Shown piece by piece: positions 41,895 through 44,403 of a stretch of DNA of 44,403 nucleotides. The stretch spans positions 1 to 44,403 of the forward strand of contig JAIPDI010000044.1 in NCBI GenBank assembly GCA_021737785.1. The letters are read 5' to 3'. The position numbers were made by a program, and so were the translations under genes. The stretch comes from Deltaproteobacteria bacterium. GTDB lineage: Bacteria > Desulfobacterota > DSM-4660 > Desulfatiglandales > Desulfatiglandaceae. The notes under the pieces were generated by a model. That model saw only the letters and a list, made by a program, of their open reading frames with translations, was not told where the DNA came from and did not search any database. Each line of letters begins with the position of its first letter. Position 1 is the stretch's first letter.

Positions 41895-43235
41895 TCACAT
41901 CTTTTTCAAGAGCTGGGTTGCGGCCGTGAGCATCGGGTCCCACACCGGACTGAAAGGCGGGGCATAGGCCAGATCGCACTCGCTGAAGGCCTCGACGGTC
42001 AGTCTCGCATGAAGGGCCACTGCAGGGGCGTCGATCCGATGGGCAACCCCTTCCCTTCCCACCATCTGCACCCCCAGGAGGAGGCCGGATCGTTTGTCGC
42101 CCACCATCTGTACACCGATAGGAGAGGATCCCGGATGGGCATGGGCCCGGGATCTTGCCTGGATCACAATCTCTGCCGGATCAAAACCCGCATCCTCGGC
42201 CTCCTTTACGGAAAGGCCTGTCCGGGCCACCTGAAGATCGAAGACCTTGAACACGGCCGTCCCAGCCACGCCCTGAAGAGAGACCGCTTTGCCGGTGACG
42301 ATATCGGCCACGGCCCACCCGCCCCTGCTGGCCCGAAGGGCCAGCGGGATCCAGGTCTTTTTTCCGGTTACCACATGATAGGCGTCCGCGCAGTCGCCCA
42401 CAGAGTAGATGTCCTCCACGGACGTTCGCAGGCTCCGGTCAACGGCGATGGACTTCTCAAGACCCAGCGCGATCCCCGCCGCTTCCGCGATCCGGCTGTT
42501 GGGCGTCACCCCGATGGCCACCACGACCATCTGGCCATCCAGTTCCAGATCCGAACAGATCACCTTCAGGCCACCCTGCGCCTTTTCAACGGCCTTCACC
42601 TCATGACCCGGATACATCTGTGCTCCGTGGCGATCGATCTCCTCCCTGATCATTTCGGAGAGGGTTGGGTTCATCCAGGGAAGGAGAATCGGCCGGGGCT
42701 TGACCATCGCCACCTCGATGTCCCTTGCACGGAGGGCCTCGGCCATCTCCAGGGCGATGTATCCCATCCCCATAATGACCACCTTTTTGACCTGATGGTC
42801 CGCGATGAACTGCTTGAGTTTCCGCCCGTCCTCCAGGCTCTTGAGGCCGAATACCCCGTCTTGATCGAACCCGGGCAGAGGGGGGATGATGGGGGACGCA
42901 CCCGTAGCGATCAGGAGTTTGTCATAAGACAGATGAAATGGATCCCCCCCGGATGTCCGGCCGCTCACGGTCTTGGCCGAAGGGTCGATAGCCTCGGCAC
43001 GATGCCCGGTCCTCAGGTCGATCCCCTGCTTTTCCCTGAACACATGCGCCTGTCTGACCACAAGGTCGTCTATTTTCCGATCCGCTTCAGCAATATTATA
43101 GGGCATGCCGCATGCGCTGTAAGAGACGTCGGCCGTCTGCTCTAGGACAATGACCTCCATATCGGGCCGGGTTCTCTTGGCCCGACTGGCCGCGCTCATG
43201 CCTGCCGCATCTCCGCCGATGATGACAAATCTCAT
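41895..43235 (-). CDS. FAD-dependent pyridine nucleotide-disulfide oxidoreductase (CoA-disulfide reductase/NADH oxidase type)
   Basis: 446 residues from ATG 43235, with AAGGAGG upstream. FAD motif VIIGGDAAGMSAAS, single redox Cys42 in YSACGMPY, NAD motif VIMGMGYIALEMAEAL, and second FAD motif IYSVGDCAD. The single-cysteine active site places it with CoA-disulfide reductases, NADH oxidases and NAD(P)H sulfur or polysulfide reductases. It lacks the extra rhodanese domain found in some. In an anaerobe a sulfur-linked role is likely. The DUF364 gene upstream is 190 bases away. Confidence 0.9.
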   Translation of the reverse strand: MRFVIIGGDAAGMSAASRAKRTRPDMEVIVLEQTADVSYSACGMPYNIAEADRKIDDLVVRQAHVFREKQGIDLRTGHRAEAIDPSAKTVSGRTSGGDPFHLSYDKLLIATGASPIIPPLPGFDQDGVFGLKSLEDGRKLKQFIADHQVKKVVIMGMGYIALEMAEALRARDIEVAMVKPRPILLPWMNPTLSEMIREEIDRHGAQMYPGHEVKAVEKAQGGLKVICSDLELDGQMVVVAIGVTPNSRIAEAAGIALGLEKSIAVDRSLRTSVEDIYSVGDCADAYHVVTGKKTWIPLALRASRGGWAVADIVTGKAVSLQGVAGTAVFKVFDLQVARTGLSVKEAEDAGFDPAEIVIQARSRAHAHPGSSPIGVQMVGDKRSGLLLGVQMVGREGVAHRIDAPAVALHARLTVEAFSECDLAYAPPFSPVWDPMLTAATQLLKKM

Positions 43236-43426
43236 GATATTTTCCTCCTTAGGTATCTGACGAGAGCGCCCTCCCCGCTCTTGAGCGGAATCAGACCAGG
43301 CCAAAACCCTTTCAAGGGACAAACGTCCAACATCGAACGTCCAACACCCAATAAAAACCCGATGCTGAAGATGCCCTCAGTCCGTCTATCCCTCAATTCC
43401 AGAATCCTTCAATTCCTGAATTCCCA

Positions 43427-44188
43427 TCATCTCATCAGCGTCAACCGCCGGGTGCCCCGTATCTGTCTGAAATTGGCCCCCTCGCTGACACAGCGCATTG
43501 CAAGGAGAGGATCCACCACCCGAGTCCCGGAAACCGCATCCACGCCATAGTCGAAGAAAACAGGACACAAGGGTGCGGTATCGCCGAGCAGGATCACATA
43601 GGCGTCCGGCCGGCAGAGTCCGAGCAGATGATCCATAGTATGCGTGGTCAGGGCGGTCCCGGTTATGGCCACCACGTCCGCCTGAGGAATGACGCGATCC
43701 GCCTCCTCTTCACCAAGATCACCTGTGCGCGGGTTTCTCTCAACGACCTGAAGTTGCGCTGCGATCTCACGGACCCTGGGGATAAACGGGAAATGTCCCA
43801 CAATAACGACCTTTCTTCCCCTCCCCTCTTCCATGATCAGTTCTGCGGCGTTCAACTCCACACAGGCATCCGCATCGACTTCGAGGAGGGAGTTGACGGC
43901 AGCCATGCCCATTGCCGCCTCCAGAATGCTGGAAGAGTAGGCGAGCCGGGCCAGGTCCTGTGCGCTCTTTTCGATCAGGCTGCCGGGGTCTTTCACCATG
44001 GGGGGGGTCTGCTGGAGGGCGTCCTTGGGAAGGGTTGCCGCCAGCCCGCAGTACCGGGTCAGGACCGCGGTGTGAAACACCCCCTGGCGGATATCTTGAA
44101 CTGCCGCATCAAAATTCAACAGAGACATCACATCATCGAGGATCTTCGTGCAACCTTGGCTCTGCTTCTCATTCACGGTTGTTCCCAA
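43427..44188 (-). CDS. DUF364/DUF4213 protein (putative heavy-metal chelation)
   Basis: 253 residues from TTG 44188, or 249 from GTG. The N-terminal DUF4213 part (DIRQGVFHTAVLTRYCGLAATL) precedes the Rossmann-like DUF364 domain with VVIVGHFPFIPRV and VVAITGTALTTHTMDHLL. Such proteins are linked to transition-metal cofactor handling, but no activity is proven. It overlaps the end of the frame listed next, which suggests translational coupling. Confidence 0.85.
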   Translation of the reverse strand: MGTTVNEKQSQGCTKILDDVMSLLNFDAAVQDIRQGVFHTAVLTRYCGLAATLPKDALQQTPPMVKDPGSLIEKSAQDLARLAYSSSILEAAMGMAAVNSLLEVDADACVELNAAELIMEEGRGRKVVIVGHFPFIPRVREIAAQLQVVERNPRTGDLGEEEADRVIPQADVVAITGTALTTHTMDHLLGLCRPDAYVILLGDTAPLCPVFFDYGVDAVSGTRVVDPLLAMRCVSEGANFRQIRGTRRLTLMR

Positions 44189-44402
44189 GGCGGCCTAACA
44201 GCCGCAACCAAAAGGTTTCACCCAAGTCCCGGAAGCGTTCTGGGCACCCGTGGGGGTCTCTGCTCAAGAGCTGCAATAAAATGCGGTCGTATCGTTCGGC
44301 GGCCGCCCCCGGGCTCCGAATAATGTTTACGGAAAGGCAGCAAGGACATACCGTCCCATGAAAGGCTGTACTTGGGGCTGGAACAGACTGTATTGTAAAG
44401 CC
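44169..44402 (-). CDS. Possible partial gene at the window edge
   Basis: An open frame of about 77 codons without start enters from the right edge and ends at TGA 44169-44171, overlapping the DUF364 start by some bases. The last part (AAERYDRILLQLLSRDPHGC, LGETFWLRLLGRLG) has coding-like composition. I do not recognise it; a chance open frame is possible. Confidence 0.3.
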   Translation of the reverse strand, partial: GFTIQSVPAPSTAFHGTVCPCCLSVNIIRSPGAAAERYDRILLQLLSRDPHGCPERFRDLGETFWLRLLGRLGNNRE

Positions 44403-44403
44403 C

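Noticed and set aside
42009-43145. Plus-strand frame of 378 codons
   Set aside because: Shadow of the FAD-dependent oxidoreductase on the other strand.

Overview
The window looks like a chromosomal segment of an anaerobic deltaproteobacterium (Desulfobacterota, sulfate-reducer or Geobacter-like). The grounds are a menaquinone-type prenyltransferase, several multiheme c-type cytochromes with an outer-membrane barrel, a CusCBA-type metal efflux operon, a DUF134 regulator with Gly/Arg-rich DUF5320 proteins, and two genes best read as selenoproteins. Assignment to a genus is not possible from the sequence alone. No rRNA, tRNA, CRISPR array or intact insertion sequence was seen.

Layout. 1-7243: housekeeping genes (end of an RNB-type ribonuclease, membrane protein, MenA-like prenyltransferase, MFS transporter, SCP2-type thiolase with its DUF35 partner, PrmA, RsmE). 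7263-10225: a small redox locus. A strong promoter leads into an unrecognised, structured 5' leader and a secreted rhodanese. After a very strong terminator and a stray copy of a helicase gene end come a truncated Fe-S protein, a BFD-like [2Fe-2S] protein whose frame crosses an in-frame TGA followed by a near-ideal bacterial SECIS hairpin, a pentaheme cytochrome whose frame also crosses an in-frame TGA, and a truncated membrane protein. 10377-12578: MntA/HepT toxin-antitoxin pair, then ArsR and a TauE/SafE permease. 12653-22777: an accessory, eroding region with a TOTE-type primase-helicase, SixA, paired hairpin elements, a gutted UvrD gene, HEPN, Phd and nucleotidyltransferase modules, a DUF4143 ATPase, and the ends of a defence island (SNF2 helicase, DNA methyltransferase, RhuM, Res-like helicase, DUF3368) whose middles are missing.

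23164-26046: a DUF134 regulator with two palindromic operator-like sites, two DUF5320 proteins, a metallo-beta-lactamase-fold hydrolase and a transglutaminase-like protein. 26378-41060: one long run of minus-strand genes. Read 5' to 3' it starts with a membrane protein, a [2Fe-2S] ferredoxin, a b-type membrane cytochrome, a heptaheme cytochrome, a CHRD protein, an octaheme lipoprotein and a large beta-barrel. This order suggests an electron path from the inner membrane through the periplasm to the outer membrane. It continues into two TolC-like proteins, a CusB-like adaptor, a CusA-like RND pump with an internal duplication, a histidine kinase and a CopB remnant, which together look like a copper/silver response module. 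41895-44188: a pyridine nucleotide-disulfide oxidoreductase and a DUF364 protein.

The most interesting signals are the two adjacent candidate selenoproteins, the structured leader ahead of them, the two hairpins with different stems but the same seven-base loop, and the pattern of genes that kept both ends but lost their middles.
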